From positions 1 through 59,219 of the forward strand of contig NZ_JAKRYL010000026.1 of NCBI RefSeq assembly GCF_023555415.1: a stretch of 59,219 nt of DNA. The letters are read 5' to 3'. Below are positions 28,371 through 38,252 of the stretch, piece by piece. The position numbers were made by a program, and so were the translations under genes. Source of the stretch: Halalkalibacter alkaliphilus. Its GTDB lineage: Bacteria; Bacillota; Bacilli; Bacillales; Bacillaceae_D. Position 1 is the first letter of the stretch. Every line of letters begins with the position of its first letter. The notes below the pieces were generated by a model. That model saw nothing but the letters and a program-made list of their open reading frames with translations, did no database searches and was not told the origin of the DNA.

Positions 28371-31300
28371 TTACTTTTTCGCGTCTTGAAGCCCCTGAAG
28401 TAACTTTTCAATAAAGAGCAACACTTGCTCATCACTTAAAGATTTTGTTTTAATCACAAATTTTATTTTATCTCCTGCTGTACCTAAAACAATTTCTCGC
28501 CCTAATTTATGAGATACTTCAAACAGTTTCGCCCCATCCATATTTTTAGAGGTCTCTTCTGATAAAATCATTTCAATTTGATCTTTTGTTTCTGTAATTT
28601 GTTCAACTTTTTCTTCATTAGCGATTAATTTGATATGTGTTAAACGAAGAAGGAAGTCCACTTGCGTAGGATATTCACCAAAACGGTCGAACATCTCGTC
28701 TTTCAAGTCAGTTAAATCACTAGCTGATTCCGCACCTTTGAATCTCTTATACATTTCAATTTTTTGTTTCGCATCTTGGATATATGACTCCGGAATGTAA
28801 GCATCAATTTTGACATCAAGGTCAACTTGGAAAGGAGGCTCCTTCGGCTTATCCCCTTTTCGTTCTTCAATCGCATCTTTTAGCATTTGTGAATAGAGAT
28901 CAAATCCGACCGACTCGATAAATCCGTGCTGTTGAGCACCTAAGAGATTTCCTGCACCTCGAATCGTTAAATCACGCATCGCAATTTTGAAACCAGAACC
29001 AAGCTCTGTAAACTCTTTAATTGCTTGCAATCGTTTTTCTGCTACTTCCGTTAGTACTTTATCGCGTTGATACGTGAAGTATGCATACGCAACTCGATTC
29101 GAACGACCGACTCGTCCTCGAATTTGATAAAGCTGGGATAGTCCCATTTTATCAGCGTCATAAATAATTAACGTATTTACATTTGGAATATCGACGCCTG
29201 TCTCAATAATGGTTGTTGTCACTAACACATCACTATTTCCTTCTAAAAATTCAAGCATAATCGTTTCTAGTTCACGCTCATTCATTTGCCCATGAGCATA
29301 ACTAATTCGAGCATCAGGAACGAGCATGCCTAATTGTTCTGTCATTCGCTCAATATCATCTACACGGTTATAAAGAAAATAAATTTGCCCACCTCGGCTC
29401 ATTTCACGTTCAATAGCTTCACGAATTAATGCAGCATTATATTCGACAACATACGTTTGAACAGGGAAACGATTTTCAGGCGGCGTTTCAATGACAGACA
29501 GATCACGCACGCCAAGCATTGACATATGCAACGTTCTTGGTATCGGAGTTGCTGTCAATGTAAGAACATCAATATTTGCTTTTAACTGTTTAATTTTTTC
29601 TTTGTGAGTTACTCCAAAACGCTGCTCTTCATCGACAATCAGTAAACCTAAATCTTTAAACACAACATCTTTTGACAAAAGGCGGTGGGTCCCAACGATC
29701 AAATCAACTGATCCAGCCTTTACTCCTTTTAATGTTTCTGTTTGTTCTTTTTTAGAACGGAACCTACTTAATACACCAATATTAATCGGAAAGTCCGAGA
29801 ACCTTTCTTTGATTGTTTCATAATGCTGTTGGGCCAAAATGGTTGTTGGTACTAAAATAGCTACTTGTTTCCCATCCATAATTGCTTTAAAAGCAGCACG
29901 AATAGCAACTTCCGTCTTACCATAGCCGACATCTCCACATAACAGTCGATCCATTGGGCGGGTTTTTTCCATATCTTCTTTAATTTCTGATATAGCACGA
30001 ATTTGGTCTTCCGTTTCTTGATATGGAAAAGATGATTCAAATTCAGCCTGTTCATTGTTATCTTCTGAGAATGCAAACCCAACACTTGCTTCACGTTCTG
30101 CATAAAGCTTAATCAAATCATCAGCAATGTCTTCTACCGATGACTGAACCTTTTTCTTTACCTTTTTCCAATCATTTCCACCAAGGGCGTATATTTTGGG
30201 ATCTTTCTCTTCTGAGCCAACATACTTTTGAACTTGATCAATTTGCTCGACAGGGACGTAGAGCTTGTCATTTCCTGCATAACGTAAATGAAGATAGTCT
30301 TTATGCAAGCCATTGATTTCAAGCGTTTCAACACCAAGATATTTTCCAATTCCGTGATTCGTATGAACGATTAAATCGCCAACCTTAAGCTCAGAGTAAC
30401 TCTTGATTCTCTCAGCGTTAGAGATAGCTTGCTTGCGTTGTGGCCTTTTTGACTGCTTTTTAGCAAACACTTCTTCCTCAGTAATAACGACGAGCTTACT
30501 TGATGGAAGTTCAAACCCTGATTGCAAGCTACCGACAACAATCTGTACTCTGCCACCAACTAGCTCGGTAGCCTGTTCAATAATTCTTGTATCGATTCCC
30601 TCATCTTCTAAGTTCAGCGAAAGCCTGTTAGCACGTTCCTTGGAAGCAGCAAGAAATACAACAGCTTGATTGCCTTTAAGCCATCTGTTGACTTCAGATA
30701 CAAGAAGCTCCATTTGACCGTGAAATTGTTGCATCGATTTACATGAAATCGTCATCACATTTTCTGGATTTGTTGCTGCCACGTGCTTTAGGAAAAGGGA
30801 CAAATAGACAATCGATAAAGGAGATTGTTTAAGCACTTCAAAAATCGGAACAGACATCGAGACATCATGAACAATTTCTCCTTGCTCAAGCAATGCCGTG
30901 TTCCATTCCGCTTCTTCCTTCTCTAAATTATCAGAAATCTCTTTAACCCTTGAAATCTCATCCATGACAACAACCGTATCACCCGAAACATACGATAAAA
31001 GTGAATGCTGCCCTTCATAATATAGTGACATATATTTATACATTCCTTGAAACGTGGATCCTTGTTTCAGTTGTCCAATTTCATAAGAAATATGTTGTGA
31101 TAATTTTTCTTTCGTTTCTTTCGCCTTCACTTTTTTCAAAGTCGTTGTTAGGCCTTCTGATAAACGGTTTGCTGCTTGTTGATAATGCTCTTTATGTAAG
31201 AGAACTTCTTGAGCAGGTCCGATAATGATATTCTTTCGTTCTTCTTTTGAGCGCTGATTATCCACTTCAAACGTTCGAATGGAATCAACTTCTGTGTCAA

Positions 31301-31892
31301 ACAACTCAATTCTTATTGGGTCTGATTCCGTTAATGGATACAGATCAATAATGCCTCCACGCACACTCACTTCTCCCGGCGCAGCGACCATATCTACTCG
31401 TTGAAAACCCATCATAACAAGCTTTTCTAGCAATGAAGAAATATCACCTATATCTGTTCCAACTTCAATAGCAATTTGACAGTCTCTCCACAATTGCGCT
31501 GGTGGAAGTTGTCGTCTCACTCCTGCTAATGGGGCAATAATAACCCCTTGAAATGATTGAGTGAGCTTATTTAATACATCAATTCTTTGCGCCTTCATTT
31601 CTGGACTTGCTATCGCAATTTCAGCAGAAATTAATTCATTAACTGGATATAACAAAACTTCCTCTTCCGATAGAAGTCCTACTAAATCTTCATAAAGCTT
31701 TTGTGCTTGAAACAAATTGTGAGTAACAACTAGCATCGATCTTTTCGTTTCTAAGTAGATCGATGACATAAACAACGTTCTCGCCGATCCTGTTAAACCT
31801 GAAATAAGTTGTTCTTTCATATTTGCTTCTAAACTATCTGAAACCGCTTTTATCTCATCGTTAGTACGTAAATATTGTTGCAATCCTGACAT
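28371..31892 (-). CDS. mfd: Transcription-repair coupling factor
   Basis: Removes stalled RNA polymerase and recruits UvrA to lesions. The 1173-residue protein has an N-terminal UvrB-like module (1-300), the RNA-polymerase-interaction domain from about 490 (GDLIVHTNHGIGKYLG), and a RecG-like translocase with Walker A GDVGYGKTEVA, the DEEQRFGV box, LTATPIPRTL and QIRGRVGRSNRVAYAYF. A TRCF C-terminal domain follows. It follows fin, as in B. subtilis. Confidence 0.98.
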   Translation of the reverse strand: MSGLQQYLRTNDEIKAVSDSLEANMKEQLISGLTGSARTLFMSSIYLETKRSMLVVTHNLFQAQKLYEDLVGLLSEEEVLLYPVNELISAEIAIASPEMKAQRIDVLNKLTQSFQGVIIAPLAGVRRQLPPAQLWRDCQIAIEVGTDIGDISSLLEKLVMMGFQRVDMVAAPGEVSVRGGIIDLYPLTESDPIRIELFDTEVDSIRTFEVDNQRSKEERKNIIIGPAQEVLLHKEHYQQAANRLSEGLTTTLKKVKAKETKEKLSQHISYEIGQLKQGSTFQGMYKYMSLYYEGQHSLLSYVSGDTVVVMDEISRVKEISDNLEKEEAEWNTALLEQGEIVHDVSMSVPIFEVLKQSPLSIVYLSLFLKHVAATNPENVMTISCKSMQQFHGQMELLVSEVNRWLKGNQAVVFLAASKERANRLSLNLEDEGIDTRIIEQATELVGGRVQIVVGSLQSGFELPSSKLVVITEEEVFAKKQSKRPQRKQAISNAERIKSYSELKVGDLIVHTNHGIGKYLGVETLEINGLHKDYLHLRYAGNDKLYVPVEQIDQVQKYVGSEEKDPKIYALGGNDWKKVKKKVQSSVEDIADDLIKLYAEREASVGFAFSEDNNEQAEFESSFPYQETEDQIRAISEIKEDMEKTRPMDRLLCGDVGYGKTEVAIRAAFKAIMDGKQVAILVPTTILAQQHYETIKERFSDFPINIGVLSRFRSKKEQTETLKGVKAGSVDLIVGTHRLLSKDVVFKDLGLLIVDEEQRFGVTHKEKIKQLKANIDVLTLTATPIPRTLHMSMLGVRDLSVIETPPENRFPVQTYVVEYNAALIREAIEREMSRGGQIYFLYNRVDDIERMTEQLGMLVPDARISYAHGQMNERELETIMLEFLEGNSDVLVTTTIIETGVDIPNVNTLIIYDADKMGLSQLYQIRGRVGRSNRVAYAYFTYQRDKVLTEVAEKRLQAIKEFTELGSGFKIAMRDLTIRGAGNLLGAQQHGFIESVGFDLYSQMLKDAIEERKGDKPKEPPFQVDLDVKIDAYIPESYIQDAKQKIEMYKRFKGAESASDLTDLKDEMFDRFGEYPTQVDFLLRLTHIKLIANEEKVEQITETKDQIEMILSEETSKNMDGAKLFEVSHKLGREIVLGTAGDKIKFVIKTKSLSDEQVLLFIEKLLQGLQDAKK

Positions 31893-32013
31893 GATGTTCC
31901 CCCTGTTAATTCTTCACCTTCAGTATTATATATAGCTCAATTCCTCTTACCTACTATATTCTTACTCTCTTTTCTCTATTCTTTCTTCATGACTAGAATC
32001 CTGCATGACATAA

Positions 32014-32045
32014 CAGAAAAACGCTTTGGTTAATAACCAAAGCTT
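32014..32045 (-). terminator. Terminator of fin
   Basis: A self-complementary stretch (32023-32043, stem GCTTTGG/CCAAAGC extendable through the loop) followed on the minus strand by GTTTTT. It starts 17 bp after the fin stop and separates it from mfd. Confidence 0.75.
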
Positions 32046-32059
32046 TGTTAATCCTTAAA

Positions 32060-32287
32060 TTATTGAATAAGATGATCCAACTCATATAGGTCTGGGTTTC
32101 TCGTTAACGCTTCATGACAATCCTCACAGATTGCATTTACATGCATATCTCCATTTGAATGATATGATACCATATCTGTTCGTTCGTCGTTTGTTAAATG
32201 ATTGAAACCTAATGACTCAGACTGCATTTGCTGATCAATTGCGCCAAGATTTGTCTTACAATGACGGCATTGATAATGGATAGTCAA
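32060..32287 (-). CDS. fin: Anti-SigF factor Fin
   Basis: A 75-residue zinc-binding protein that in B. subtilis inhibits SigF late in the forespore and helps the switch to SigG. It has the N-terminal YQCRHCKTNLG knuckle and a second pair in CEDCHE, four cysteines suitable for zinc, plus the family's ERTDMVSYHSNGDMHV centre. It lies between pth and mfd as in B. subtilis (yabK). Confidence 0.93.
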   Translation of the reverse strand: MTIHYQCRHCKTNLGAIDQQMQSESLGFNHLTNDERTDMVSYHSNGDMHVNAICEDCHEALTRNPDLYELDHLIQ

Positions 32288-32322
32288 GGCAAAAGCCTCC
32301 TTTTGCTATATTAAGTACCCAT

Positions 32323-32352
32323 TATTATTAACAGCAAAAAGTCTCTCTATAC
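32323..32352 (-). promoter_or_regulatory. Possible SigF/SigG promoter for fin
   Basis: On the minus strand GTATA (32348-32352), 15 bp and GTTAATAATA (32323-32332) resemble forespore sigma elements. B. subtilis fin is forespore-expressed. The match is partial, so this is tentative. Confidence 0.35.
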
Positions 32353-32356
32353 GATT

Positions 32357-32914
32357 TTAATTAAATTCGTTCATAACTTCAAGGAAAGTCTTTGTCGTCC
32401 ATGCTTCAACCGCTTTTGAAGAGTGGATTATGGCTTGTTCAACATGCTCTCGTTCTTCTGGTCGATACGTACCTAGAACATAATTCACAATGGATTCTCC
32501 ATTTTGCGGGCGGTCTACTCCGACTCGAATACGTTTAAATTCTGGCGTCCCCAAATGTTGAATTAGTGATTTAATTCCATTATGACCACCAGCACTTCCT
32601 TTTTGACGTAGTCTGATTTTCCCTACTGGTAAATCCATATCATCATAGATAATTAGGACGTCTTCTACATCGATATTAAAATAGTCCATTAATGGCCGAA
32701 CACTTTCTCCTGACAAATTCATATATGTAAGTGGTTTTAGAAGAATAACTTTCTCACCATTGATCATCCCTTTTCCAAATACACCTTTAAACTTTGATTG
32801 ATCTAACTCTATTCCCACTTGCTTCGCACAATAGTCAATACAATCAAAACCGACATTGTGACGAGTTCCGGCATATTTAGGTCCTGGATTCCCTAAGCCA
32901 ACAACTAGTTTCAC
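32357..32914 (-). CDS. pth: Peptidyl-tRNA hydrolase
   Basis: Recycles peptidyl-tRNA released from ribosomes; known as spoVC in B. subtilis. The 185-residue protein has the catalytic NVGFDCID region (His 20 in GTRHNVGF), [15 protein letters not shown] and [26 protein letters not shown] with the second histidine. It follows ctc after a strong terminator, so some transcripts probably read through or start in the gap. Confidence 0.97.
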   Translation of the reverse strand: MKLVVGLGNPGPKYAGTRHNVGFDCIDYCAKQVGIELDQSKFKGVFGKGMINGEKVILLKPLTYMNLSGESVRPLMDYFNIDVEDVLIIYDDMDLPVGKIRLRQKGSAGGHNGIKSLIQHLGTPEFKRIRVGVDRPQNGESIVNYVLGTYRPEEREHVEQAIIHSSKAVEAWTTKTFLEVMNEFN

Positions 32915-32978
32915 TTCAACATCCCCTTGAACTTTATTTCTACTGTAGTATGGTTCTCCAATTGGATCTTAATTCCTC

Positions 32979-33030
32979 TATAAAAAGGTGTCCCAAAAGG
33001 CATATCATACCTTTTGAGACACCTTTGTCC
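32979..33030 (-). terminator. Terminator of ctc
   Basis: A 17-bp stem (33010-33026 with 32984-33000, one wobble) and a 9-nt loop, followed on the minus strand by a T run. It begins right after the ctc stop. Confidence 0.85.
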
Positions 33031-33663
33031 TTATTCTTCTTCAGACTTACCTTCTTCAGCTTCCTCTGCCTCTTCAGCCTGCTCTTTTGGAGCCTGGCCA
33101 TTTTCTTGTTCAGCAGCTTGTGGCTGTACCGTAACAATCGTTTCTTCATCTTCACTCGTTATATCAACGGAGACTTGTGAACGAATGTCTGCTACTTGAA
33201 TAGAATCACCAATATTTAGACTAGACACATCGACTGTGATCTCTTCTGGAATATCAGCAGGTAAACATCTCACACCTACTTCATACAATAAGTGTGAAAC
33301 CATTCCTCCCTCTTTTTCTCCAGGAGCTTCACCCGTCAATCTTACTGGAACATTTGCATCAATTTCAGATGTCATGTCTACTTCAAAGAAATCAATATGT
33401 GTATATTCATTTTTTAGAGGATCAATTTGAATGTCATGAATCATGACTTGATGCTTCTTTTTGCCTGTTACATCTAACGAGAACAATCCATTCTTCCCTA
33501 CTTCTCTAACTGTTTTGAGTAGATCAACACTCATGACAGCAACTGGTTGACTTTCGATTTTGTTACCATACAAGATAGCAGGAACATACCCTTCTTTGCG
33601 AATCTTTCTCGTAGCTGACCCTCTAAGGTCATCTCTTGGATTTGCCTGTAAAACAGTTGCCAT
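33031..33663 (-). CDS. ctc: General stress protein Ctc, 50S ribosomal protein L25 (TL5 type)
   Basis: Binds 5S rRNA in the large subunit and is induced in general stress. The 210-residue protein has the N-terminal L25 fold (GSATRKIRKEGYVPAILYG) and a second TL5-type beta domain, ending in a very acidic tail of Glu, Ala and Lys (about 180-210). The ATG at 33663 has GAGGTG 6 nt upstream. The upstream SigB-type promoter supports stress control as in B. subtilis. Confidence 0.95.
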   Translation of the reverse strand: MATVLQANPRDDLRGSATRKIRKEGYVPAILYGNKIESQPVAVMSVDLLKTVREVGKNGLFSLDVTGKKKHQVMIHDIQIDPLKNEYTHIDFFEVDMTSEIDANVPVRLTGEAPGEKEGGMVSHLLYEVGVRCLPADIPEEITVDVSSLNIGDSIQVADIRSQVSVDITSEDEETIVTVQPQAAEQENGQAPKEQAEEAEEAEEGKSEEE

Positions 33664-33704
33664 AGTAATCACCTCAAATTAGATTTAAATCCTCTATATC
33701 ATAT

Positions 33705-33729
33705 GTTCCCTTAAAAAGAGTATTTAAAC
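33705..33729 (-). promoter_or_regulatory. SigB-type promoter of ctc
   Basis: On the minus strand GTTTAA (33724-33729), 13 bp and GGGAAC (33705-33710) match the SigB consensus GTTTAA/GGGWAW at 11 of 12 positions. B. subtilis ctc is a classic SigB target, so position and sequence agree. Confidence 0.75.
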
Positions 33730-33756
33730 CTTTTTTTAGCAATTTACCCGGCTAAC

Positions 33757-34707
33757 TTAATCAAATAATGTACTTACAGACGCATGTTCATGCACACGGA
33801 TAATCGCTTCACCCATTAGCGCTGCAACAGAAAGCTCAGTTACTTTTTCGCTCTTCTTCTCATCTTCTAAAACAATAGAGTTTGTTACGACAAGCTCTTT
33901 AATTTTGGAATTGTTAATGCGCTCCATAGCCGGACCTGACAATACTGGATGCGTACAGCACGCATACACTTCTTTTGCACCATGCTCGACTAATGCATTA
34001 GCCGCAAGTGTAATCGTACCAGCTGTATCAATAATGTCATCAATGATGATCGCTGTTTTCCCTTCAATGTTTCCGACAATATTCATAACTTCAGAAACAT
34101 TCGGCTTTGGTCTGCGTTTATCAATAATGGCAATTGGAGCTTTTAAGCGATCAGCCATTTTACGAGCACGTACTACCCCACCATGATCTGGGGAAACAAT
34201 GACAATATCATCAAGTTGTTTTTCAGAAAAATAGTCAGCTAAAATCGGTACACCCATTAACTGATCTACAGGGATGTCAAAGAATCCTTGAATTTGGGTA
34301 GCGTGTAAGTCAAGAGTAAGAACTCTTGTTGCACCAGCTGTTGTAATAAGGTTTGCCACAAGCTTAGCTGTGATCGGTTCACGAGCACGTGCTTTTCGGT
34401 CTTGACGAGCATAACCATAGTAAGGCAATACAACATTAATTGTTCGTGCTGAAGCTCTCTTCAGCGCATCAATCATAATCAAAAGTTCCATGATATGTTC
34501 GTTAGCCGGAGCAGAAGTAGATTGAATAAGATAGACATCACAACCACGAATACTCTCTTCGATGTTAATCTGTACTTCCCCATCACTAAAACGAGTAACA
34601 GAACTTTTTCCCATAGGTACACCTATATGTTCAGTTATCTCATGCGCAAGACCTTTGTTTGAATTTAACGTAAAAACCTTTAAGCTAGGATCGCCATATT
34701 TAGCCAC
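33757..34707 (-). CDS. prs: Ribose-phosphate pyrophosphokinase
   Basis: Makes PRPP from ribose 5-phosphate and ATP for purine, pyrimidine, histidine and tryptophan synthesis. The 316-residue protein has [14 protein letters not shown], the divalent-cation signature [18 protein letters not shown] and the PRPP loop [15 protein letters not shown]. It follows glmU by 89 bp. Co-location with purR, whose regulator binds PRPP, is conserved in Bacillus. Confidence 0.98.
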   Translation of the reverse strand: MAKYGDPSLKVFTLNSNKGLAHEITEHIGVPMGKSSVTRFSDGEVQINIEESIRGCDVYLIQSTSAPANEHIMELLIMIDALKRASARTINVVLPYYGYARQDRKARAREPITAKLVANLITTAGATRVLTLDLHATQIQGFFDIPVDQLMGVPILADYFSEKQLDDIVIVSPDHGGVVRARKMADRLKAPIAIIDKRRPKPNVSEVMNIVGNIEGKTAIIIDDIIDTAGTITLAANALVEHGAKEVYACCTHPVLSGPAMERINNSKIKELVVTNSIVLEDEKKSEKVTELSVAALMGEAIIRVHEHASVSTLFD

Positions 34708-34796
34708 TATATTTTCCCTCCGGTATTCTAATTAACCTTATAATTTTTAATTTTATATTTACTCAAAATTGAAGATGCAAAGAAAATCTAAAAGCA

Positions 34797-36155
34797 TTAC
34801 TTCTTCAAATAATCGCTTTTATTTGTTTGTCTAGCCCGAGCAATAGAAAGAGATTGACTTGGAACGTCATCCGTAATCGTTGAACCCGCTGCTACTAATG
34901 CATCTTTCCCAACTGTTACAGGTGCAATTAAATTAGCGTTACAGCCAATGAAAGCCCCATCTTCAATCACTGTCTTAAACTTATTCTTGCCATCGTAATT
35001 GACCGTTACTGCGCCACAGCTAAAGTTCACATCTTTGCCCACTTTTGCATCACCAATATAACTTAAGTGTGAAGCTTTACTCCCTTGACCCATTACCGAT
35101 TTTTTCACTTCAACAAAATTTCCAATCCGAACATCATCGGAAATTGTCGAGTCAGGTCTGATGTGTGCAAACGGTCCAATAGTAACATTGTTTCCAACTT
35201 CACTATTATACACTACAGATTGGCGAATGTTCGTACCATTACCAATTGTACTGTCTTTAATCTCTGTATTCGGACCAATGATGCATTCATCACCAATTGT
35301 TGTTGTACCTAAAATAACTGTTCCAGGATTAAGAACAGTATCCTGACCAATGGAAGCTTCTGTTGAGATATAAGTATTATTTGGATCAATAATGGTTACA
35401 CCTTGCTTCATCCAATGATTATTTATTCGACGTTTCATAATTACTTCCGCTTCAGCTAAAGCCACTCTGTCATTTACACCAAGTGTTTCATTAAAAGAAG
35501 GCGTTTGGTATGCCGAGATCGTCTCTCCACCTTTTTGGAGGATCTCAATGACGTCAGGAAGATAATACTCTCCTTGAACATTATCATTTCCAACTTTTTT
35601 AAGAGCTTCAAACAGTGCTACATTATCAAAGCAATACGTTCCTGTATTAATTTCCGTTACGCCTCGCTCTTCTTCTGTTGCATCTTTATGTTCGACAATA
35701 CGTTCAACAAGACCCTCTTTATTACGAATCACTCTGCCGTATCCTGTAGGATCAGAAGCGACAGCTGTTAAAATTGTTGCCTTAGCTTTTTCTTTATCAT
35801 GGCGTTTAAGTAATTGATCAATCGTTTCTGCCGTCAACAGTGGCGTATCACCACATAGTACAACTGTCGTACCTTCCTTGCCTTCTAACATACTCGCTGC
35901 CTGCATGACTGCATGACCTGTGCCTAATTGCTCCTCTTGAACAGCATAGGAGACCTCTTCTCCTAATTGTTGTTGAACAACTTCCGCACCAAACCCAACA
36001 ACAGCAACTTTCTCCTCAAATCCTAAGCTAGAAACTTGATCAACAACATGTTGAACCATTGGCTTTCCACAGACAGGATGAAGCACCTTATATAATTTCG
36101 ACTTCATTCTTGTTCCTTGACCAGCTGCTAATATAACCGCATAACGATTGCTCAT
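34797..36155 (-). CDS. glmU: Bifunctional UDP-GlcNAc pyrophosphorylase / glucosamine-1-phosphate acetyltransferase
   Basis: Makes UDP-N-acetylglucosamine for peptidoglycan and teichoic acid. The 452-residue protein has an N-terminal pyrophosphorylase domain ([28 protein letters not shown]) and a C-terminal left-handed beta helix of hexapeptide repeats from about 250, with [11 protein letters not shown] and [14 protein letters not shown]. The ATG at 36155 has GGAGGGG upstream; the open frame starts 15 codons earlier without a site. Confidence 0.97.
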   Translation of the reverse strand: MSNRYAVILAAGQGTRMKSKLYKVLHPVCGKPMVQHVVDQVSSLGFEEKVAVVGFGAEVVQQQLGEEVSYAVQEEQLGTGHAVMQAASMLEGKEGTTVVLCGDTPLLTAETIDQLLKRHDKEKAKATILTAVASDPTGYGRVIRNKEGLVERIVEHKDATEEERGVTEINTGTYCFDNVALFEALKKVGNDNVQGEYYLPDVIEILQKGGETISAYQTPSFNETLGVNDRVALAEAEVIMKRRINNHWMKQGVTIIDPNNTYISTEASIGQDTVLNPGTVILGTTTIGDECIIGPNTEIKDSTIGNGTNIRQSVVYNSEVGNNVTIGPFAHIRPDSTISDDVRIGNFVEVKKSVMGQGSKASHLSYIGDAKVGKDVNFSCGAVTVNYDGKNKFKTVIEDGAFIGCNANLIAPVTVGKDALVAAGSTITDDVPSQSLSIARARQTNKSDYLKK

Positions 36156-36376
36156 AATTCCCCTCCAGGTGTTGCGTTTTCCATTACGAATATATCTCAA
36201 AAACGCGGTCTTTTCAAGGAAATATCAGTTTCATGAGCAATGACAATAATTTTGTCACTTCTTTTTTTAAAAAATAAAAAGAATGTCACCTCCAAATGGA
36301 GGCACTGAAAATGGGGAAAATCAACCTTTCCAAGCGGAGCTTACGTTTAAAAACAGAGCTTTGCAATTAGTTTCGA

Positions 36377-36407
36377 CAAAAAAAGAGCCCTATTTAGGAC
36401 TCTTTCT
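36377..36407 (-). terminator. Terminator of spoVG
   Basis: A 9-bp stem (36397-36405 with 36382-36390, one wobble) and a 6-nt loop, followed on the minus strand by TTTTTTTG. The rest of the spoVG-glmU gap (36156-36376) holds a small palindrome CCTCC-AAAT-GGAGG at about 36290 and nothing else I can name. Confidence 0.75.
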
Positions 36408-36411
36408 GTTT

Positions 36412-36705
36412 TTATGAAGCTCCAGCTTCTTCAAATTCAATTTCTTCGTATTCTCCTGCTTTGTCATACTCTGTTAGGACGGCTGTTTGGATTTTCTCTC
36501 TCGTTTGTGAAGAGATTGGGTGTGCGATGTCGCGAAATTCACCATCTGGAGTTCTCTTACTTGGCATTGCTACAAATAACCCGTTATTACCATCGATTAC
36601 GCGAATATCATGCACCACAAACTCATGGTCAATCGTTATCGAAGCTATTGCCCGCATACGGCCTTCCGTATTTACTCGACGCAATCTCACATCTGTTACC
36701 TGCAT
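36412..36705 (-). CDS. spoVG: Septation/regulatory protein SpoVG
   Basis: A small nucleic-acid-binding regulator acting at the start of sporulation and asymmetric division. The 97-residue protein matches the family along its length: [55 protein letters not shown]. It has a SigH promoter upstream and its own terminator, as in B. subtilis. Confidence 0.97.
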   Translation of the reverse strand: MQVTDVRLRRVNTEGRMRAIASITIDHEFVVHDIRVIDGNNGLFVAMPSKRTPDGEFRDIAHPISSQTREKIQTAVLTEYDKAGEYEEIEFEEAGAS

Positions 36706-36745
36706 TGTTGGCCACCACCTAATATTTGTTTATTCTTACTTACAC

Positions 36746-36771
36746 AATTCTCTATAAATTTTGGAATTCCT
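36746..36771 (-). promoter_or_regulatory. SigH promoter of spoVG
   Basis: On the minus strand -35 AGGAATT (36765-36771), 14 bp and -10 GAATT (36746-36750) match the SigH consensus AGGANNT/GAAT at the spacing of B. subtilis spoVG. A very A/T-rich tract lies upstream (36772-36830), as in B. subtilis, where AbrB binds. Confidence 0.75.
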
Positions 36772-36930
36772 TCTTTAGACAAAAAATTTTTTAATTTTTA
36801 AATTGATTTTTTCGAAAACTCCTAAAAAAACTGTCTTTTCGTCATCTTCCAACGAAAGCGATTACAACATTTCTTTTAAATGTCTGACCTCTAGGGAGGA
36901 CTATTTTAAAATTAATTAATTGATTCAAAA

Positions 36931-36964
36931 AAAAGAAAAAGAGCGGCTTATAACCACTCTTTTA
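36931..36964 (-). terminator. Terminator of ridA
   Basis: A 9-bp stem (36954-36962 with 36938-36946, one wobble) and a 7-nt loop, followed on the minus strand by a long T-rich tract. It begins just after the ridA stop. Confidence 0.75.
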
Positions 36965-36968
36965 GCGA

Positions 36969-37343
36969 TCACTTTACTAATGCAATGACTTCAATTTCAA
37001 CTAACACATCTTTAGGTAGTCTCGCCACTTCTACACATGATCTTGCAGGCTTATGTGTATGGAAATACTCTCCATAAACTTCATTGATTCGTGGGAAATC
37101 ATCCATGTTTTTAATAAATACTGTCGCTTTTACGACGGATTCAAATGAAGCACCTGCTTCTTCTAACACAGCGTTAAGGTTTTTAAATACTTGATGAGTT
37201 TGCTCTTCTACTGTTCCTTGTAGCAATTCCCCTTCAGCAGTTAAAGGGATTTGTCCCGAACTATAGAACATGTTGTTGACAATTACCCCCTGAGAATATG
37301 GTCCGATTGCATCTGGTGCTAAATTAGTATGAATTGTTTTCAT
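36969..37343 (-). CDS. ridA: 2-iminobutanoate/2-iminopropanoate deaminase RidA (YabJ)
   Basis: Hydrolyses reactive enamine/imine intermediates formed by PLP enzymes; in B. subtilis YabJ affects purine-repressor function. The 124-residue protein has [35 protein letters not shown] and the substrate-binding arginine in [12 protein letters not shown], followed by [10 protein letters not shown]. It overlaps purR by 4 bp, so the two are translationally coupled. Confidence 0.95.
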   Translation of the reverse strand: MKTIHTNLAPDAIGPYSQGVIVNNMFYSSGQIPLTAEGELLQGTVEEQTHQVFKNLNAVLEEAGASFESVVKATVFIKNMDDFPRINEVYGEYFHTHKPARSCVEVARLPKDVLVEIEVIALVK

Positions 37344-38191
37344 TTGTTCTCCTCCAATTCCATCTTTTGTAATAACTCTAACACACTGCCTGGTTCTACA
37401 GTAATTGTTTTGTTTCTAACATCTACATTTGAGAGCTTTGTAATTGACATATACTCATCAACTAAGCGCTCTTCGACTTCAACTGATTCTACCAATACGC
37501 CTATCCCTACTAGCTCGGCTTGGAATTCCTCGAGCAAATCCATCATCCCTCTTATCGTTCCACCAGCTTTCATGAAGTCATCGACAATAAATACTCTTGA
37601 CCCTGGTGCTAAACTTCGACGCGCTAACGTCATCGTCTGAATACGTTTCGACGAGCCAGATACATAATTAATGCTAACCATTGACCCTTCTGTGACAAGG
37701 TGGTCTCGCCTTACAATGCTAACCGGAACATTTAAATACTGACCAACCGCATATGCAAGAGGGATTCCTTTTGTCGCAACAGTTAGGACGGCATCTATTT
37801 TTTTATTGGCTAGAACGGAAGCAAAGACTTGTCCTAAGCGTTGAATGAACTTTGGACTTCCAAGAAGATCCATCATGTACAAATACCCACCTGGAAGGAT
37901 TCTCTCAGGTACAGCAAGCTGTTCAATCACCTCATTGACAAATTCTTCAGCTTGCTCGGGGTGAATACGAGGAATGAACTTGACTCCACCGCTAGCTCCG
38001 GAAATAGTTAGAAGAGAGCCATATCCTTCACCTTCAAAAATCTCTTTAACAATGACTAAATCTTCACTAATGGAAGACTTAGCTGATTGATAACGTTCAG
38101 AAAAATGAGTAAGAGAAATGACCTCATGAGGGTGTTGCAGTAAAAAATAGGTCATATCAACAAGACGACCACTACGTTTAAGCTTTTTCAT
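37340..38191 (-). CDS. purR: Purine operon repressor PurR
   Basis: Represses purine synthesis genes when PRPP is low. The 283-residue protein has an N-terminal winged helix-turn-helix (about 1-70, [33 protein letters not shown]) and a C-terminal phosphoribosyltransferase-like domain whose PRPP loop [14 protein letters not shown] is intact. It is followed without a gap by ridA. PurBox-like sites upstream suggest it controls itself. Confidence 0.96.
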   Translation of the reverse strand: MKKLKRSGRLVDMTYFLLQHPHEVISLTHFSERYQSAKSSISEDLVIVKEIFEGEGYGSLLTISGASGGVKFIPRIHPEQAEEFVNEVIEQLAVPERILPGGYLYMMDLLGSPKFIQRLGQVFASVLANKKIDAVLTVATKGIPLAYAVGQYLNVPVSIVRRDHLVTEGSMVSINYVSGSSKRIQTMTLARRSLAPGSRVFIVDDFMKAGGTIRGMMDLLEEFQAELVGIGVLVESVEVEERLVDEYMSITKLSNVDVRNKTITVEPGSVLELLQKMELEENK

Positions 38192-38204
38192 ACGACCTCC
38201 ACTT

Positions 38205-38250
38205 AAAAACCGAATATTTTAATTTAAATATATCACGTACGTTCGGTTTT
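38205..38250 (-). promoter_or_regulatory. Pair of inverted PurBox-like sites upstream of purR
   Basis: AAAAACCGAATAT lies on the plus strand at 38205-38217 and AAAACCGAACGT on the minus strand at 38239-38250. Both match the CCGAA core in an A/T-rich context and face each other across an A/T-rich segment containing a -10-like TATATT. PurR of Bacillus binds such paired boxes. The spacing between cores (25 bp) is longer than I would expect. Confidence 0.65.
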
Positions 38251-38252
38251 AA

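Noticed and set aside
36288-36303. Fourth repeat locus near the glmU-spoVG gap
   Set aside because: The gap contains AGCGGAGCTTACG, reminiscent of the repeat motif, and a small CCTCC/GGAGG palindrome, but none of the three stems is present.
36770-36968. Additional small gene in the spoVG-ridA gap
   Set aside because: Only A/T-rich promoter-proximal sequence and the ridA terminator are seen.
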